A DNA stretch of 64,000 nt from Planctomycetota bacterium (GCA_003576845.1 QEVJ01000024.1:1-64000), one strand, 5' to 3'. Positions 20,248 through 30,600 are shown, numbered from the stretch's first letter. A program made the numbers and translations. Notes: a model not told the origin generated them from the sequence alone.

Positions 20248-20658
20248 ATGAACGAATTGTCCGAAACCATCGCCCGGCTGGTTCGCGAAGATCCGCGGTA
20301 TCGGGCGGAGGCGTACTACTTCGTGTTCGAGTCGCTCGGCTATGCGCAACGGGCGTTGGGGATGGGCGGCGGCAAGCGGGCGAGCCGGTCGCGCGAGGAA
20401 GCCGACCGGCATTTGACGGGGCAGCAGCTTTGCGAGGCGATCCGGCAATACGCCCTGGACCAATTCGGCTACATGGCCAAGTGCGTGCTCAATAGCTGGG
20501 GCGTGCGGACGACCGGCGATTTCGGAGAGATCGTCTTCAACCTCATTCGGGTGGAACAAATGCGCAAGACCCCCCAAGACAAACGGGAAGACTTCGACGA
20601 CAATTTCGACTTCGACGAGGCGTTCCTGGCGGGGTATCGGATTTCGCTGCCGGATTGA
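20248..20658 (+). CDS. Minf_1886 family protein
   Basis: A 136-aa protein matching the Planctomycetes/Verrucomicrobia conserved family named after Minf_1886. Signatures: ILVREDPRYRAEAYYFVF-like start (here LVREDPRYRAEAYYFVFESL), HLTGQQLCEAIRQYALDQFG, and WGVRTTGDFGEIVFNLI with RKTPQDKREDF. Function unknown. The ATG at 20248 was chosen as it gives the family N-terminus. It follows the PSP1 gene closely. Confidence 0.9.
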   Translation: MNELSETIARLVREDPRYRAEAYYFVFESLGYAQRALGMGGGKRASRSREEADRHLTGQQLCEAIRQYALDQFGYMAKCVLNSWGVRTTGDFGEIVFNLIRVEQMRKTPQDKREDFDDNFDFDEAFLAGYRISLPD

Positions 20659-20817
20659 CGGCTTGTGAACCGCAAAGGGGCAAGGGCGCAAAGGATGCAG
20701 GCAAGGGGGTCAGGTCCAAGCGAAGCCTCGGCGGCGCGTGAGTTTGGAACGGGGAGTGCGCTCGATATCGCGGGCGCCGCGGTTGAATGACGGATTTTTT
20801 CGGGGCATTCGGTGGCT

Positions 20818-21003
20818 ATGAACGAAAAGGGCAACGGGATTGGCAATCGGCGTGCGACGGGGTCGGCGGGAGAGTCGCGGCCGGCGACGGCGCCGCGAAG
20901 GCGCCCTTTGTTTTTGCTCGTTGCCGCCGTGCTGTTGGTCGCCTGGCTGGTTTTCATGGCCGCGATGGCCTTTATGAGTAGCAAAGGAGCTTCCGTTCCA
21001 TGA
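20818..21003 (+). CDS. Small single-pass membrane protein upstream of groES
   Basis: About 61 residues: a polar, Arg-rich N-terminus and one transmembrane helix (PLFLLVAAVLLVAWLVFMAA). Its stop overlaps the groES start by 4 nt (ATGA), so the two are probably translationally coupled. An alternative GTG start lies 6 nt upstream. No family recognised. Confidence 0.6.
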   Translation: MNEKGNGIGNRRATGSAGESRPATAPRRRPLFLLVAAVLLVAWLVFMAAMAFMSSKGASVP

Positions 21004-21287
21004 GAGTGGTTCCCATCGGCGACCGGGTGGTCATCAAGCGGCTCTCGGCGGAGGAAACGACGGCGGGCGGGATTTTCCTGCCGGATGTTTCGCGCCAGAA
21101 GCCGCGTCAGGGCCGCGTCTTGTCGGTCGGCGACGGGCGGTTGTTGGCCGACGGCACACGGGCGACGCACCAGGTCCGCGAAGGGGACCGGGTATTGTTC
21201 GGCACGTATGCCGGGACCGAAGTCGAGATCAACGGCGAGGAACTGCTGCTGATGAGCGAAGAGGATATTCTGGCGATCGTGGAGTAG
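21000..21287 (+). CDS. groES: Co-chaperonin GroES
   Basis: A 95-aa GroES: PIGDRVVIKRLSAEETTAGGIFLPD is the N-terminal barrel with the mobile loop, and VLFGTYAGTEVEINGEELLLMSEEDILAIVE the C-terminal half. It caps GroEL and helps fold cytoplasmic proteins. No groEL follows; the next gene is a secreted protein, so this is a stand-alone copy. It sits in an unusual unit with a small membrane protein. Confidence 0.93.
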   Translation: MRVVPIGDRVVIKRLSAEETTAGGIFLPDVSRQKPRQGRVLSVGDGRLLADGTRATHQVREGDRVLFGTYAGTEVEINGEELLLMSEEDILAIVE

Positions 21288-21526
21288 CAGGCGGGGACAA
21301 TTTGCCGGTTTTCTTGCCGTGGCTGGCGAAAAGTTGGCCGGACGCGGCGGCTTGCTCTCCGGGCGGTGGTAGCGTTCTATAGGTACGGGAGGTCGGCTCG
21401 ACGCGCTCGATCATTGTCGGCCGTTTACGGGACGACTTCCGCGCCGCAGGGCAATAAAAAGACCGTCGCCGGCCGAATTTCACGCTATCGACAACGCACG
21501 AACCGTCCCATCTTGGAGACATTGCA

Positions 21527-22663
21527 ATGCACGTTCGCTTCCTCGGAGCCGCCGCGATCGTTCTGACGCTTTCCGTGATGACGGCGCCGTCCGCGTCGGC
21601 ACAGGATGCACAAGCGGCCAAAGTGTCCGTCGATGTCCATAAGCTCGACGCGACGGTCGCCAAGGCGGTCGACTTTCTTAAGTCCAAGGGCCAGGCCGAG
21701 AACGGCAGCTTCAGCGAGCAAGCCGGGCCGGCAGTAACGGCGCTCGTGGCGACCGCCATGATGCGGAGCGGCGTCAAGCCGACGGATGAGTCCGTGGCGA
21801 AAGCGCTCAAGTATCTCGATGGCTTCGTCCAGAAGGACGGCGGCGTCTACAAGGGCGAGAACTACCGCAATTACGAAACGTGCCTGGCCGTGATGTGCTT
21901 CGTCGAAGCGAACGCGGACGGGCGGTACACGGAGAAGATCAAGAACGCCGAAAAGTTCCTCCGCGGGATTCAGTGGGACAAGGGCGAGGGCCTTGAAGAT
22001 TCCGACCCGCGGGTCGGCGGCCAGGGTTACGGCAGTCACAAGCGGCCCGACTTGTCGAACACGCAGATGTATCTCGACGCGCTCAAGTCGATCGGGGCCG
22101 GCGAAGACGATCCGGCCGTGCAGCAGGCGCTGAAGTTCGTCAGCCAGTGCCAGAATCTCGAAAGCGAGCACAACACGGGCACGTTCGCGGTCAAAAATCC
22201 CGACGGTGGGTTCGTCTATACGCCGGCGGCGGGCGGCGATAGTCAAGCCGGGTCGCTATCCAACGGCGGCTTGCGGAGCTATGCGTCGATGACGTATGCG
22301 GGCCTCAAGAGCATGATCTACGCGGGCGTGAAAGAGGATGACCAGCGCGTGAAGGCGGCGATCGCGTGGATCAAGAAGAATTACGATCTCAAGACGAACC
22401 CGGGAATGGGACCGTCGGGCTTGTATTACTACTACAACACGTTCGCCAAGGCGCTCGAGGCGCTGGGCCAGGACGAAATCGAAGATGCCAGTGGCAGGAA
22501 GCACAACTGGCGGCAAGAACTGATCGACGTGCTTGCGCAACAGCAAAAGCCGGATGGCTCGTGGATCAACGAAAACGCCCGCTGGCTCGAAGGCGATCCG
22601 AACCTGGTGACGGGGTATGCCCTCTTGGCGCTGTCGCACTGTCGGCCGCAAGCGAAGAAGTAG
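21527..22663 (+). CDS. Secreted prenyltransferase/squalene-cyclase-repeat protein
   Basis: A signal peptide (AAAIVLTLSVMTAPSASAQ) precedes several alpha/alpha-barrel repeats of the terpene cyclase/prenyltransferase type. Repeats are seen at AVDFLKSKGQAENGSFSEQAG, ALKYLDGFVQKDGGVYKG, ALKFVSQCQNL and QQQKPDGSWINENARWLEGDPNLVTGYALLAL. No DxDD catalytic motif is present, so it is not a cyclase of the Shc type. It is a common planctomycete periplasmic family of unknown role. A repeat doublet follows its stop. Confidence 0.82.
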   Translation: MHVRFLGAAAIVLTLSVMTAPSASAQDAQAAKVSVDVHKLDATVAKAVDFLKSKGQAENGSFSEQAGPAVTALVATAMMRSGVKPTDESVAKALKYLDGFVQKDGGVYKGENYRNYETCLAVMCFVEANADGRYTEKIKNAEKFLRGIQWDKGEGLEDSDPRVGGQGYGSHKRPDLSNTQMYLDALKSIGAGEDDPAVQQALKFVSQCQNLESEHNTGTFAVKNPDGGFVYTPAAGGDSQAGSLSNGGLRSYASMTYAGLKSMIYAGVKEDDQRVKAAIAWIKKNYDLKTNPGMGPSGLYYYYNTFAKALEALGQDEIEDASGRKHNWRQELIDVLAQQQKPDGSWINENARWLEGDPNLVTGYALLALSHCRPQAKK

Positions 22664-22698
22664 CCACGCGGCGTGTACGGGCACATGCACTTAGATTC

Positions 22699-22840
22699 AC
22701 TTAGCCCCCGGTGAATACACCGGGGGCAATCGACGTCAGCTTGGCAACGAAACGCAAGCGTGGCGCCGCGGCCACGGCAGTACTTTTAGCGACACGACGG
22801 CCAAGCGCATTGCCCCCGGCGTATTCACCGGGGGCTAAAT
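22699..22840. repeat. REPIN-like doublet, family A, copy 1
   Basis: Left palindrome at 22704-22727 with arms GCCCCCGGTG / CACCGGGGGC and loop AATA; right, inverted copy at 22812-22835 with one arm mismatch (GGCG for GGTG). The inner spacer is 84 nt, the shortest of the six doublets. The outer flank is TTA on the left and TAAAT on the right. Degenerate extra right-end fragments follow at 22849-22870. It lies between the 3' ends of convergent genes. Confidence 0.9.
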
Positions 22841-22867
22841 GACACGCAGGGCTAAATCGCGCGGGGG

Positions 22868-23569
22868 CTAGACGATTACCGACGTGAGGGCTTGGAAGTC
22901 GGGATCGTTGCGCAAGGCGTCGAAATCGGGCTCGCGGTCGATCAGGTCGCGGTAATGCCCATCCATCGCCAGGGCCTTCGAGAGGTTCTCGAGCGCGTTG
23001 CCTTTATTGCCCGCGATGGACCAATAGCAGGCGAGGTTGTAGAACACGATCGCCTCGTCCGGCTCGGCCGCTTGCGCGTTCTGAAGCGCTTCGATCGCCA
23101 GATCGATCCGGCCGATGCGCTTGTAGCACCAGCCGAGGGCCAGGTGCGTCGCCAGGCTGTCGCGATCGAGGGCGGCCGCTTCTTCCAGCGGGCCGATGGC
23201 GTCCGCGAAACGCTCCATCACGCGGAATGCCTGCCCCCGAAGGAACAACACAGCGGCGCGATCGGCGATGTTGTCAGGCAGGCGGGCGAGCGTCGCCAAG
23301 GCACGCTCGGCAACGCGGTCGCGAACGTCGGTTCGCAACGGCCAGTCATCGGCGAGCGACGTGACCAAATCCAGATAGCCCTCGGCCTCGCGAACGATCT
23401 GCCGAATCTGTTGCCGTCGGATTCGATCGTTGTGGGCCATGGCCAGACTCACACGGATGGCTCGCGCGACCGTCGCGCTCGATCTGGTCGGCGGCATCTC
23501 GCCGTTGAGCGCACTCGCCGAACCGCTTTGGTCCATTGTATACAGCCAATCGTCCGTTCCCAAATGCAT
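22868..23569 (-). CDS. TPR-containing protein
   Basis: Residues about 85-195 hold at least two tetratricopeptide units: LARLPDNIADRAAVLFLRGQ, ADAIGPLEEAAALDRDSLAT, IDLAIEALQNAQAAEPDEAI and NALENLSKALAMDGHYRDLI. TPRs form protein-binding scaffolds; partners are unknown. I placed the start at the ATG at 23569 (MHLGTDDW). The frame is open much further upstream, but there it only mirrors the HDOD gene and a repeat. A start at 23440 (MAHNDRI) is possible. Confidence 0.72.
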   Translation of the reverse strand: MHLGTDDWLYTMDQSGSASALNGEMPPTRSSATVARAIRVSLAMAHNDRIRRQQIRQIVREAEGYLDLVTSLADDWPLRTDVRDRVAERALATLARLPDNIADRAAVLFLRGQAFRVMERFADAIGPLEEAAALDRDSLATHLALGWCYKRIGRIDLAIEALQNAQAAEPDEAIVFYNLACYWSIAGNKGNALENLSKALAMDGHYRDLIDREPDFDALRNDPDFQALTSVIV

Positions 23570-23711
23570 TGTCTCAATCGAACGCGGGACGGCAAGACCT
23601 GCGCGCGTCGGACGCAGAAAAACGTCGCCGGAATTCACAAAAAAACCGCTCGAAACGCCGAACGCGCAAACTCTGCCGAACTCTGGCGGAGAATCCCTCT
23701 CCCTCGCGAGT

Positions 23712-23793
23712 GTAGGGTGGGTCGTGCGAAGCGTTGCCCGCTGCAAAATCCTCGCGCATCGGTGGGCCTCGCGATCGCTCGATCCACCCTTCG
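23712..23793. repeat. GTAG-type REP doublet (GTAGGGTGGGTC family)
   Basis: GTAGGGTGGGTCGTGCGAAG at 23713-23732 is followed by an inverted partner at 23761-23793 (GGTGGGCCTCGCG ... CCACCCTTCG). It lies between the TPR and HDOD genes, in a 329-nt gap with no ORF. It is the same family as the halves at 18616 and 19096. Confidence 0.65.
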
Positions 23794-23898
23794 TTGACCT
23801 TTGGCAAACAAAAAAACGAAACCAGCCCCAGCACACGGGACCGGCTTCGTTCGCATCGTTGCTCGCCAAAGCGCGGCCCGCGCGGCCGCGCGGGCGCT

Positions 23899-24819
23899 TT
23901 ACGCGGTCGCGGCAGCGGTGGCCTCTTGGGCCGCCTCCACGAGCGAGCGCGCCGGCACGGCCAATTTCAACACCGGGGCAAACTCCTTGAACTGCACGTC
24001 GGTCTCGTCCAACAGCTTCGTCACCGGCGTCTTGGACGGATCGACCAGTTGGGCGTAGGCCGCCTCGAACTGTGGAAATTCGTGCCAGTCGCCGTCGGAC
24101 GACGCCGGCAACAGCGCCGAAACCGCCACCGCCTTCTGCGACGGCGTGCCGTTGTTCGCTTGCAGCGCGTCGAGATCGCTGTGGAACTCGATCAGATCGA
24201 CGAACGCGTCGGGCAGGTTCCACGTGCGGCATAGCTGCGCCGCCGCTTCGCCGTGGGTCCAGCCGAAGCGATCGCGTTCGAGTTGCGAGAGCCGCGTCTT
24301 CGTATGGTTGCGCTCTTCGAGCAGCTTGAGATAGTCGGCCGAAAGCTCCTTCGCCAACAGCGGCACGGCCATGTCTTGCAGCAGCGCGCCGGCGAACAGG
24401 TCTTCCGCCTCTTTCATGCCCATCGCCTTGCCGAGCGCGCGGGCAAACAACCCGCGGCGGACCGAATCTTGCCACAGGGCCTTCAAGTCGAACGGGCCGC
24501 ATTTCGGATTCGGCATCAGGCTGAACACGGCGCTCCACAGCGCGAAGTTCTTGATCGTCCGGATGCCGACCAGCGAGATTGCTTGCTTGACGTTGTCGAT
24601 CTCGCGGGCGAAGCCGAAGTACGACGAGTTGACGAACTTCAGCACCTGGCCCGTGAGACCGGGATCGACTTCGATGGGCACGGCGAACTCGGCGGGGCCG
24701 TTGTCGGGGTTTTGCGACAGCTCCAAGAGGCGAATTGCGCTTTGCGGGAGCGCGGGGAGCTGTGCTCCCGTCAGGAGTTTTTGCAGGTTGATGGCGCGGG
24801 TGGTTTCAACGTTCGTCAT
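23899..24819 (-). CDS. HDOD domain protein
   Basis: About 306 residues, nearly all one HDOD domain: KLLTGAQLPALPQSAIRLLEL, DPGLTGQVLKFVNSSYFGFAREIDNVKQAISLVG and the inner helix AGALLQDMAVPLLAKEL. HDOD proteins are signal-output modules related to HD phosphohydrolases but lacking their full catalytic residues. The start at 24819 (MTNVETTRAI) is preceded by GGGGGGCGAA on the coding strand, a plausible ribosome site. An upstream in-frame extension of 51 residues looks non-coding. Confidence 0.85.
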   Translation of the reverse strand: MTNVETTRAINLQKLLTGAQLPALPQSAIRLLELSQNPDNGPAEFAVPIEVDPGLTGQVLKFVNSSYFGFAREIDNVKQAISLVGIRTIKNFALWSAVFSLMPNPKCGPFDLKALWQDSVRRGLFARALGKAMGMKEAEDLFAGALLQDMAVPLLAKELSADYLKLLEERNHTKTRLSQLERDRFGWTHGEAAAQLCRTWNLPDAFVDLIEFHSDLDALQANNGTPSQKAVAVSALLPASSDGDWHEFPQFEAAYAQLVDPSKTPVTKLLDETDVQFKEFAPVLKLAVPARSLVEAAQEATAAATA

Positions 24820-25227
24820 GGCGCGTTCGCCCCCCGTTGAGGAGTCGCAAGTGCGTGGTGAGATTCGCCGCTCGACTACGCGGCGGTGCGGTCGGGCAAC
24901 GGCGCCTTCGATCCCGCACATTGAAACCGTAGGTCGCAAATCGCCCGAGAGCAAACGACTTTTCTGGGTCACAAGCGGGGGCGCACGAGCAGGTTTTCAA
25001 GTGGCCGTCTGAGAATTGTCTGCGGAGAGGGCGCTGCATTTCGGCAGCGCTTCGCCGATTGCCGCGTGGCGTTTGGACAACACTGCCGATGGCGAACGGT
25101 TGACGCACATCGCATCGGGAAGCGGTTTTGACCCCGATTTGCCGCAATAATCGGCACGTTCGCGTCGCGGACGCACGGATTGGCGCTTCGCGCAACGGGG
25201 GCGCGGTCGTTGCCCTTATGGCGAAGC

Positions 25228-25554
25228 GTGGAAAACACGCAACTTCGCTCGACTGCCGCGGCACTGCTATTGGGAAGCGTGCTCGGCTGCGCCTACACGG
25301 CGACGCAAGCGCTCGATGACCGTAGCGAGACCTCGGCCCCGCTCATCTCACCCACGGAACCGGCCCGCCAAATCGCCCCGCTCGCCGTTCCACCCCGCGA
25401 GAACTACGGCGCGCCGTTCGTCGAATCCCGGATTCACCCGGTCGCCGTGGCCGCGGCGATATTACTGTTCTCGCTCTTCGGGCTGTCGGCCTTTGAGTCG
25501 GCCAAGGTCCCGAACACGCTGGCATGCGTGTCCGGACGCACCGAACACAGTTGA
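25228..25554 (+). CDS. Possible small lipoprotein or membrane protein
   Basis: A weak candidate. From the GTG at 25228 the frame gives STAAALLLGSVLGCAYTATQ, which has the shape of a lipoprotein signal (LGSVLGC). A second hydrophobic stretch (VAVAAAILLFSLFGLSAF) lies near the C-terminus. No family is recognised. It fills the divergent gap between the HDOD gene and the PGBD-CHAP gene; longer starts reach 25180. Confidence 0.4.
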   Translation: MENTQLRSTAAALLLGSVLGCAYTATQALDDRSETSAPLISPTEPARQIAPLAVPPRENYGAPFVESRIHPVAVAAAILLFSLFGLSAFESAKVPNTLACVSGRTEHS

Positions 25555-25564
25555 GTGATTCGCG

Positions 25565-26245
25565 CTACGGCGCCCAACGCATGGCCTTGAGCCGCCATTT
25601 CCCTTTGCCGAAGTTCGAAATCTTGACAGAGTCGCTCTGATTGCCGCCAAGGAGCACGTATGCGTTGGGCGTCTCTTCGACCAGGAAGCCGACGTGGTTG
25701 CCGGACCGCGAAAGACTGCTATTGGCGGCGGCGGCGTTGTAGATCACGCACACTGCGCCGGGCTGAGGAGCGGTTTGCTTGCCCCACGTTACAAAACTCG
25801 CGGCGGCGGCCGAGTTGGTGCCCATTACACCCGCTTGCTTAAGGCACCAGTTCACGAACGACGCGCACCATGCCGTTTCATCGGTGGTTGCCTTGAGCGA
25901 CGTCGCCCCATGATACTCGATGACCCGCGGATTGTGCGCCGCGCCGGCGGTCTCCCGAACCCCGATCTCGCGGCGGGCAATCTGCATCCAGGCCGGCTCG
26001 CCGACCGGCTTCGCGGGTGAGGTTGGGCCTCCACCGGCCTGCAACTTCGCCCAAGTATTGGGGCCGACGATCCCATCGACGCCGAGACGCTGTTGCGTCT
26101 GGAACATCCGCACGGCGTTCTCGGTGCGCGGCCCGAAGTCGCCGTCGGCGGTCAAATTAGGACAAGGCACGACTTTCTGGTTCAACAGCTTTTGAAGCTG
26201 AACGACATCCGGGCCGCGACTACCGCGACGAAGCGTGGCTGGCAT
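25565..26245 (-). CDS. Peptidoglycan-binding plus CHAP-like (TIGR02594) hydrolase
   Basis: 226 aa. Residues about 1-70 are a peptidoglycan-binding domain (RGSRGPDVVQLQKLLNQ, ADGDFGPRTENAVRMFQ). The C-terminal part is the TIGR02594 cysteine-peptidase-like domain: AWCASFVNWCLKQAGVMGTN with the catalytic-type Cys, and GNHVGFLVEE with the His. Such proteins cleave peptide crosslinks in phage endolysins or autolysins. No signal peptide is visible, which fits an endolysin-like export by another route. A paralogue without the binding domain is at 57106-57831. Confidence 0.82.
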   Translation of the reverse strand: MPATLRRGSRGPDVVQLQKLLNQKVVPCPNLTADGDFGPRTENAVRMFQTQQRLGVDGIVGPNTWAKLQAGGGPTSPAKPVGEPAWMQIARREIGVRETAGAAHNPRVIEYHGATSLKATTDETAWCASFVNWCLKQAGVMGTNSAAAASFVTWGKQTAPQPGAVCVIYNAAAANSSLSRSGNHVGFLVEETPNAYVLLGGNQSDSVKISNFGKGKWRLKAMRWAP

Positions 26246-26307
26246 AGCCTTTCCCCATTTCGATTAAGGCCCAATTCAGGAGGAGCAATGTGGGACGGTT
26301 CTTCGGC

Positions 26308-27306
26308 TTACCCTTCCGAAAACGCCGAATCGAACGCCCGCCCGCTCGGCGCGAAGTCGATCCGCTTGACGAAGTCGGCCGCTTCGCGGGCGCCGTGATC
26401 GCGGTCCATGCCGCAGTCTTCCCATTCGACCGACAGCGGGCCTTTGTAACCCGCCACGTTGAGCGCCCGGATAATCTCCTCGAAGTTGACGGCGCCGCGG
26501 CCCGGCGAGCGGAAGTCCCACCCGCGGCGCGGATCGCCGAAGTTGATGTGGCTGGCCAAAATGCCGCTCTTGCCGTTAAGCGTCGTGATCGCGTCCTTGA
26601 CGTGGACGTGGTAGATGCGGTCCGGGAACGCGCGGATGAACTCGACCGGATCGACGCCTTGCCATAGCAGGTGGCTCGGGTCGAAGTTGAAGCCGAACGT
26701 CTCGCGGTTGCCGAGCGCATCGAGCGCCCGCTGGGCCGTATATATGTCGAAGGCGATTTCGGTCGGGTGCACTTCGAGCGCGAACCGCACGCCGCATTCG
26801 TCGAACACGTCGAGAATCGGGTGGAACCGCTCGGCGAATTGCTTGAAACCCGCCGCGATCATCGACTCGGGGACCGGCGGGAAGGAATATAGCAGATGCC
26901 AGATGCTCGACCCGGTAAACCCGTTCACGACTTCGACGCCGAGTTTTTGCGCGGCCCGGGCGGTGTTCTTGAGTTCCTCGGCGGCCCGCTTGTTGACGCC
27001 ATCCGGTTTGCCGTCGCCCCAAACATAAGGCGGGAGGATCGACTTGTGCCGCTCGTCGATGATGTCGCACACCGCCTGGCCGACGAGGTGGGCGCTGATT
27101 GCCTTGCATTGCAGGTCGTACTTTTCGAGCGTCGCCCGTTTCGCCGCGCAATAACCCGGGTCGGCGAGCGCCTTGTCGACCTCGAAGTGATCGCCCCAGC
27201 ACGCCAACTCGATGCCCTGATAGCCGAAATCCCGCGTCTTGCGAGCCATGTCTTCGAGCTTGAGGTCGGCCCACTGTCCGGTAAACAAGGTAACGAGGCG
27301 TGACAT
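26308..27306 (-). CDS. Sugar phosphate isomerase/epimerase (xylose-isomerase-like TIM barrel)
   Basis: About 332 residues. The N-terminus [34 protein letters not shown] and [23 protein letters not shown] are typical of the AP_endonuc_2 family, with metal ligands such as E (FALEVHPTE), D/H (FDPSH) and H (YHVHVKD). These enzymes isomerise or epimerise sugars and cyclitols. The substrate is not evident. The ATG at 27306 (MSRLVT) was chosen; the upstream in-frame extension is in repeat DNA. Confidence 0.88.
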   Translation of the reverse strand: MSRLVTLFTGQWADLKLEDMARKTRDFGYQGIELACWGDHFEVDKALADPGYCAAKRATLEKYDLQCKAISAHLVGQAVCDIIDERHKSILPPYVWGDGKPDGVNKRAAEELKNTARAAQKLGVEVVNGFTGSSIWHLLYSFPPVPESMIAAGFKQFAERFHPILDVFDECGVRFALEVHPTEIAFDIYTAQRALDALGNRETFGFNFDPSHLLWQGVDPVEFIRAFPDRIYHVHVKDAITTLNGKSGILASHINFGDPRRGWDFRSPGRGAVNFEEIIRALNVAGYKGPLSVEWEDCGMDRDHGAREAADFVKRIDFAPSGRAFDSAFSEG

Positions 27307-27396
27307 GGCGGCTCCGTGAGGTCGTTGAGAATCTGCGAATCGGTAGCGAGCGGAACCTTCGCATTTTCGCAACTTTTCGGCGGCGTGCAACACCCT

Positions 27397-27538
27397 GGCA
27401 GGCCGGAGGCGTGAGGCTGTAGGCCGGAGGAATTGGCCGCGTTCCTTGCTTCCATGAAAGCGTGCGCACTGTGCAAGATGCGCGGACGATGTCGGCGCAC
27501 GATCCCTCATACCTCCGGCCTCACGCCTCCGGCCTGCC
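27397..27538. repeat. Inverted repeat doublet (GGCAGGCCGGAGGCG family)
   Basis: GGCAGGCCGGAGGCGTGAGG (27397-27416) has its perfect reverse complement at 27519-27538. A fragment GTAGGCCGGAGG follows at 27420. The gap between the isomerase gene and the giant protein (27307-27622) holds nothing else recognisable. Confidence 0.65.
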
Positions 27539-27622
27539 AAAAAAGCACGCCGCGGAGAGAACCCGTCGTTCCCTCCGCGGCGCTCTGTGTAGCCGCGCTG
27601 GCCGAGCGAGCGGCCGGCGAGT

Positions 27623-30600
27623 TTATCCGAGCGGACCACCCAGCAATTCCGCTCGGGTCGCCGACCGCACGAGGCTGCGGCTGCGCGGCCGAATTCCGAC
27701 AATACCCTCTTCGCCTATTCCGGCCGGAAGTGATCGAACCGCGGTCAGGCGCGCGGAAGAACCGCGTTCCCCGCGCGTCGCGTCGGCGAAGGCTCGATCG
27801 ACCGCGGCGCCACGTGCGGCATCCGCGCGGCCCGCTGCGCGCGTGGTTATCGTTCGGCTCCGCGCGCTGGCGGCAGTCACGATCGCGTCGGCAGCCGCTG
27901 GGCTGGGCACGGAGGCCGAAAGGTGATTCCGCACGCCGATCGCGTCGGCAAAGTTGACGACGCCGCTGCCGTCGATGTCGTGAAACGGCGAATAGCCCGC
28001 GTCGGCCGTCGTGCGAAAGCCCGCGGCGACGTTCGCGGCGACGTCGGCCAGATCGACGGCGGCGTCGCGATCGGCGTCGCCGGGCAGCACGCGAAACTCG
28101 AACGCGAAGTCGCCCCCGGCCGCGCCGTTGCCCGATGGAAAGCTGCTCGCGCCGGTCGTCCATTCGCCGTCGAGCAACGCCCCGCCCGGGGTCGCGGCCA
28201 AATCGCCGAGCGTGAACGTGTAGCGATCGGCGGCGAGCGTGGCCCCGCCGGCAAGATTCCAGATCGCGAACAGCGTTCCCGCCGGACCAACGGACGTGAT
28301 CGGCTCGGCGAGCGGCACATCGCCCACCGACGCGCCGACGAGGCTTGCGGCGGTGAGCGTCGCGGGGTCGACGTGCTCGCTGAAGTTGAGCGCGATCGAC
28401 GTGAGGTTCGACCACGGCAGCGTGGCGAGCTGGTCGCCGCCCGCGCTTGCGTCGGGAATCGCGTAACCGCCGCTACCCAAATCGCTCGCGTCGAGATAAC
28501 CGCGGAACGCCGTCGACCACGCCGAGCCTTGCACTTCGACGCTCGTCACGCGCGGCGCCGTCGCGGAACCGGTCGATTCGATCGACACGTCGGCGGGCGC
28601 GGAGAGGAGCTTGGCCGAGAGGTCCAGGTCGAAGCTCATGTCCGAGCTGTTGGCGGCTGCTTGATGGACTTCGACGGCGATCACGTTGCGCCCGTTGACC
28701 AATAGCGACGCCGGCACGTTGAACGCCACCGGCGTGGATTCGTCGGCCCCACCGATCGTATTCGGCCCAGCTAGCGTGTTGAACAGCGCTCCCGCCGGCA
28801 AATTGTCGCGGCCGACCTCCGTGCCGTTGACGTACACGGCAATCCCGTCGTCTCGAATCGCCCGGGCGACGACTTCCGCGAGCGCGGCCGTGTTATCGAC
28901 GTAGAACTCCCGGCGGAAATAGGTCGTGACGTACTTGTTCGACCCCGACGTGCCATAGCCGACGAGCATCGTTTCGTCGCCGTCGCCGTAGCCCAGCTCG
29001 CCCACGCCGGTCGCCCAGGCCGAATCGTCGAATGCCGCGGCTTGCCAGGCCGTGCCTTGATCCGTGCCGTTGTCCAGGAACGTCCATCGCGAGCCGAACG
29101 GCACGAACGTGGTGTCTTGCACGGCGCGATAGCTGAATGAGTCGCTGCCGGCGACGAGCGGCGTGTACGTGAATCCGCCATCCGCAGACAGCGAGAGCGT
29201 GCCCAAGGATGGCTCCGAATAAACGATGGCCGAGAGCGGGTCGTTTTCGAGGTCGCCGTCGTTGGCGAGCACGCCCGCGGCCGCGTCGACGACGAGTGGC
29301 GTGCCGACGCTGGCGTTGTACGGACCGTCGGCAACCGGCGACGGAGCGTCGTCGACCGGATCGACGACGAGCGTCACCGTTTCCGGCGGCGTGGTCGGCG
29401 TCGCGCGATACGTGAAACTGTCCGGGCCGTTGTAATTCGCGGCGGGCGAATAAGTGAATCCGCCGGCCGCATTGAGCGACAGCGTGCCGTGAACTGGCTG
29501 CGTCACAACGCTGGCCGAGAGCGCCCCGCCGGCATTGTTACGATCGTTGGCGAGCACGCTCAGATTCCCGCGCCGGGCCGCGAGTTCCAAGTCGAAACTG
29601 ACATCGGAACTGCTCGCCGACGCTTGATGCACCTCGACGGCGACGACGTTCGTGCCGACAACGAGCATATCGGCGGGCGCGATAAACTCGATGAACGTGG
29701 CCCCGTCGTCGGACGCCGTGGCGGAAGCCGGCGTGTCGAACGCGGCGCCGGCAGCGAGATTGTCGCGCACGACCTCGACGCCGTTGACGTAGACCGCCGC
29801 CCCGTCGTCGCGGCGCAGGCGAATGACCAACTCGTGGATGTCGTCGACCTGATCGAGGACGAGCCTGCGACGGAAATACGACGTGATGAAGTTGTCGTTC
29901 AGATCCGTCGGAGTGTCCGCGCACCCGTCGGCCGGATTGGGATCGCAGATGATAACCGTCCCTTCGCCGCCATCGCCGTAGCCGAACTCGGCCTCGACGG
30001 GGCCTTTCCAGCCCGTTTCTGCAAAGCCTAACTCGCGCCAAGCCGTACCCTGATTGCTGCCGTCGTCGATGTACCGCCACAGCGAACCGCGGGGGAGGAG
30101 CGTTTCGGTCCGCGGCACCGCCGCGGACGAGACGACCAGTGGCGTGTCTTCGCGCGTGTGGTACGTGTCGGGTTGGGTTTCGACGGGGGGAACGGTCGTG
30201 ATCGTCGCCGTGGCGATGTTAGATTGATCCGGCGGCGGCGAAGCCTGGCCGGTGGCACGCACCGATCCCGCCAGCGTCAAATCGAGGAAGTTCCCGTCGC
30301 CCAGGTCGAACGTCCCCACGAAATTGACGGGAAAGGCCAGCGTGATCGTCGAAGCGGTCTGGCTGAGCGTACCCTGAATATCCGTAATCACGCCGTCGGC
30401 GTCGAAGATTTGTGGATTCGGCGGAATCGTGAAACTGCCGCAGAGCAGTCCGTTACACGACAGGTCCGCCTGGCCGGCAACGCGCAGGTTGTTGTTCGTC
30501 TGCACGAAGCTTCCCGCACCCACCGCAGCCGGTTCGCCGGGTTGTTCCATGCTGACCGTAATCGTGTTCGCAGGCGACGACGCGGTGAGCACGGCGCCGA

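Noticed and set aside
23570-24538. N-terminal extension of the TPR protein to 556 residues
   Set aside because: The extra part mirrors the HDOD gene in another frame and crosses a repeat; it has no domain and poor composition.
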